Shown here: positions 63,324 through 64,000 of the stretch, one piece after another | Numbering within the stretch: the first letter of the stretch is position 1 | How the letters are laid out: the number at the start of each line of letters is the position of its first letter | NCBI GenBank assembly: GCA_947566705.1 | Contig: CANOLA010000001.1 | Span: forward strand, 1 to 64,000 | Direction: 5' to 3' | DNA: 64,000 bases | Origin: an uncultured Lachnospiraceae bacterium | GTDB lineage: Bacteria; Bacillota; Clostridia; Lachnospirales; Lachnospiraceae | Program-made: the position numbers and the translations under genes | Notes under the pieces: model-generated | What the model saw: only the letters and a program-made list of their open reading frames with translations | The model's database searches: none | What the model was told of the DNA's origin: nothing

Positions 63324-64000
63324 CTATGCCCTCATATCAAAGGAATACCTGTGCAGCTTTCCTGCCGACGGCTGGTCTTTTTTCAGAAAATCCTCTACAA
63401 AATTTACATGTTTTTCCTCATTTATCACAGTTGTTTTGCAATTATATCCTTTTTTTGCCAGCTTTGCTTCCAGTACCGGAATATTTTTCTGAATAATGGC
63501 GTACGCCTCATCACTTTCAAGATAGAAATTTGTTTCCAGGTTATGTCCCAGAAGACGCACTGACACATCCGTAGGTCCGAGGCTTTTCATATCCAGATGA
63601 AGAAATGCGCTTAATTCCCCGTCTTTTTCAGCCAGGTTTTTCTTGTTCGTATAGACATAAAGCTCCCCGCTTGCATTCTGCCCTGACATTTTAAGCGGAA
63701 TCTGTACATAAGTATAAATCTGGTTAATCTGGTTCATAAATTCCACATTGCCGCGGATATCAGCTGCAGCCTGTGCAAAACTGGAATTCTCATGCCCTGT
63801 CACACGCATGGCATGCATAAGCCGCTGCATCTGGTTATCCAGACGCTCGTAAAGCTGCCTTATTTCCGGCTTTTCGGAAAGTTCCTTCGGACTGACCATC
63901 CACTGCTGCTCCATGGAATCCTTAAGCAGAGCTGCAAACTGTTTAGAAGAAAACAGTCTGTGAAGCGGTTCACGCTCCATAAAAAAATGGTCTCCCAGAA
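63324..64000 (-). CDS. FliK-like C-terminal domain protein (YlqG-like), N-terminus cut by window edge
   Basis: At least 225 residues visible; the frame stays open to the window edge, so the true start is outside even though an in-frame ATG exists at 63980. A helical N-terminal part is followed by LGPTDVSVRLLGHNLETNFYL and the conserved helical end AIIQKNIPVLEAKLAKKGYNC, similar to the C-terminal domain of flagellar hook-length protein FliK. It ends two bases before the FlhB-like gene start. In related genomes the pair sits downstream of rnhB. Function unknown. Confidence 0.7.
   Translation of the reverse strand, partial: LGDHFFMEREPLHRLFSSKQFAALLKDSMEQQWMVSPKELSEKPEIRQLYERLDNQMQRLMHAMRVTGHENSSFAQAAADIRGNVEFMNQINQIYTYVQIPLKMSGQNASGELYVYTNKKNLAEKDGELSAFLHLDMKSLGPTDVSVRLLGHNLETNFYLESDEAYAIIQKNIPVLEAKLAKKGYNCKTTVINEEKHVNFVEDFLKKDQPSAGKLHRYSFDMRA

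Noticed and set aside
63980..64000. ATG at 63980 as true start of the FliK-like gene
   Set aside because: The frame continues open through the window edge and no ribosome site precedes the ATG, so the gene most likely starts outside.

Overview
The window looks like chromosomal core DNA of an endospore-forming, Gram-positive Clostridia, most likely a Lachnospiraceae relative. The reasons are: sigma-E with SpoIIGA and sigma-G; a Firmicutes-style dcw cluster; a CIRCE-controlled groESL; a folT gene with a THF riboswitch leader; Gram-positive style leaders with strong GGAGG ribosome sites; and many best-recognised products typical of gut Clostridia. The genus cannot be fixed from the sequence alone. 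I see no phage, transposon, CRISPR array, rRNA or tRNA gene. Nearly all genes lie on the minus strand; only sigG, a MATE exporter and a small membrane protein are on the plus strand. No gene-free stretch exceeds about 300 bases.

Layout, left to right. 1-4935: a four-gene minus-strand operon (large membrane protein, ABC ATPase, ABC permease, Gly-rich membrane protein cut by the window edge). 5088-6133: a 46-residue ORF divergent from sigG. 6195-9400: a BFD-like [2Fe-2S] protein, fabF and a beta-CASP RNA hydrolase with a structured leader. 9413-21395: a shortened division/sporulation cluster, in transcription order mraZ, rsmH, ftsL-like, two class B PBPs, murD, ftsW, ftsQ, ftsZ, spoIIGA, sigE. 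murE, mraY, murG, murB and ftsA are not in it. 21692-25823: lgt, a Cys-rich DUF1540 protein, thrS, a small membrane protein and a SEC-C protein. 25921-28557: AraC regulator divergent from a MATE exporter, then a small membrane protein. 28614-33842: degV-purA, groES-groEL and a Cof-type HAD phosphatase. 34053-43724: a secreted Ig-like (BIG2) protein, a chemoreceptor, dtd and gltB-gltD. 43985-47274: folT-folC-HAD-CPBP under a THF riboswitch. 47496-53984: topoisomerase IV (parE-parC), a PucR/CdaR-type regulator and the sugar ABC ATPase msmK. 54145-58255: der-plsY-gpsA-dut plus a degenerate phosphoribosyltransferase. 58430-61607: a YtrA-type GntR regulator with an ABC ATPase and permease. 61717-64000: a FliK-like gene cut by the window edge, a lone FlhB C-terminal domain, yraN and pgeF.

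How the genes work together. The central block couples vegetative division (MraZ-autoregulated operon, separate ftsZ promoter) to the start of sporulation. Just after ftsZ there is a Spo0A-type box and a TATAAT placed inside a 17-bp stem that also buries the spoIIGA Shine-Dalgarno site. The geometry suggests that read-through from ftsZ is silenced while sporulation-specific initiation escapes. This is the most interesting regulatory arrangement I found. A second arrangement worth testing is a consensus promoter inside the end of msmK, followed at once by a terminator-like hairpin in the leader of the PucR-type regulator. Other controls seen directly are CIRCE on groESL, a THF riboswitch with a ribosome-site sequestering helix on folT, MraZ boxes on mraZ, and palindromic operators in front of the gntR and gltB operons.
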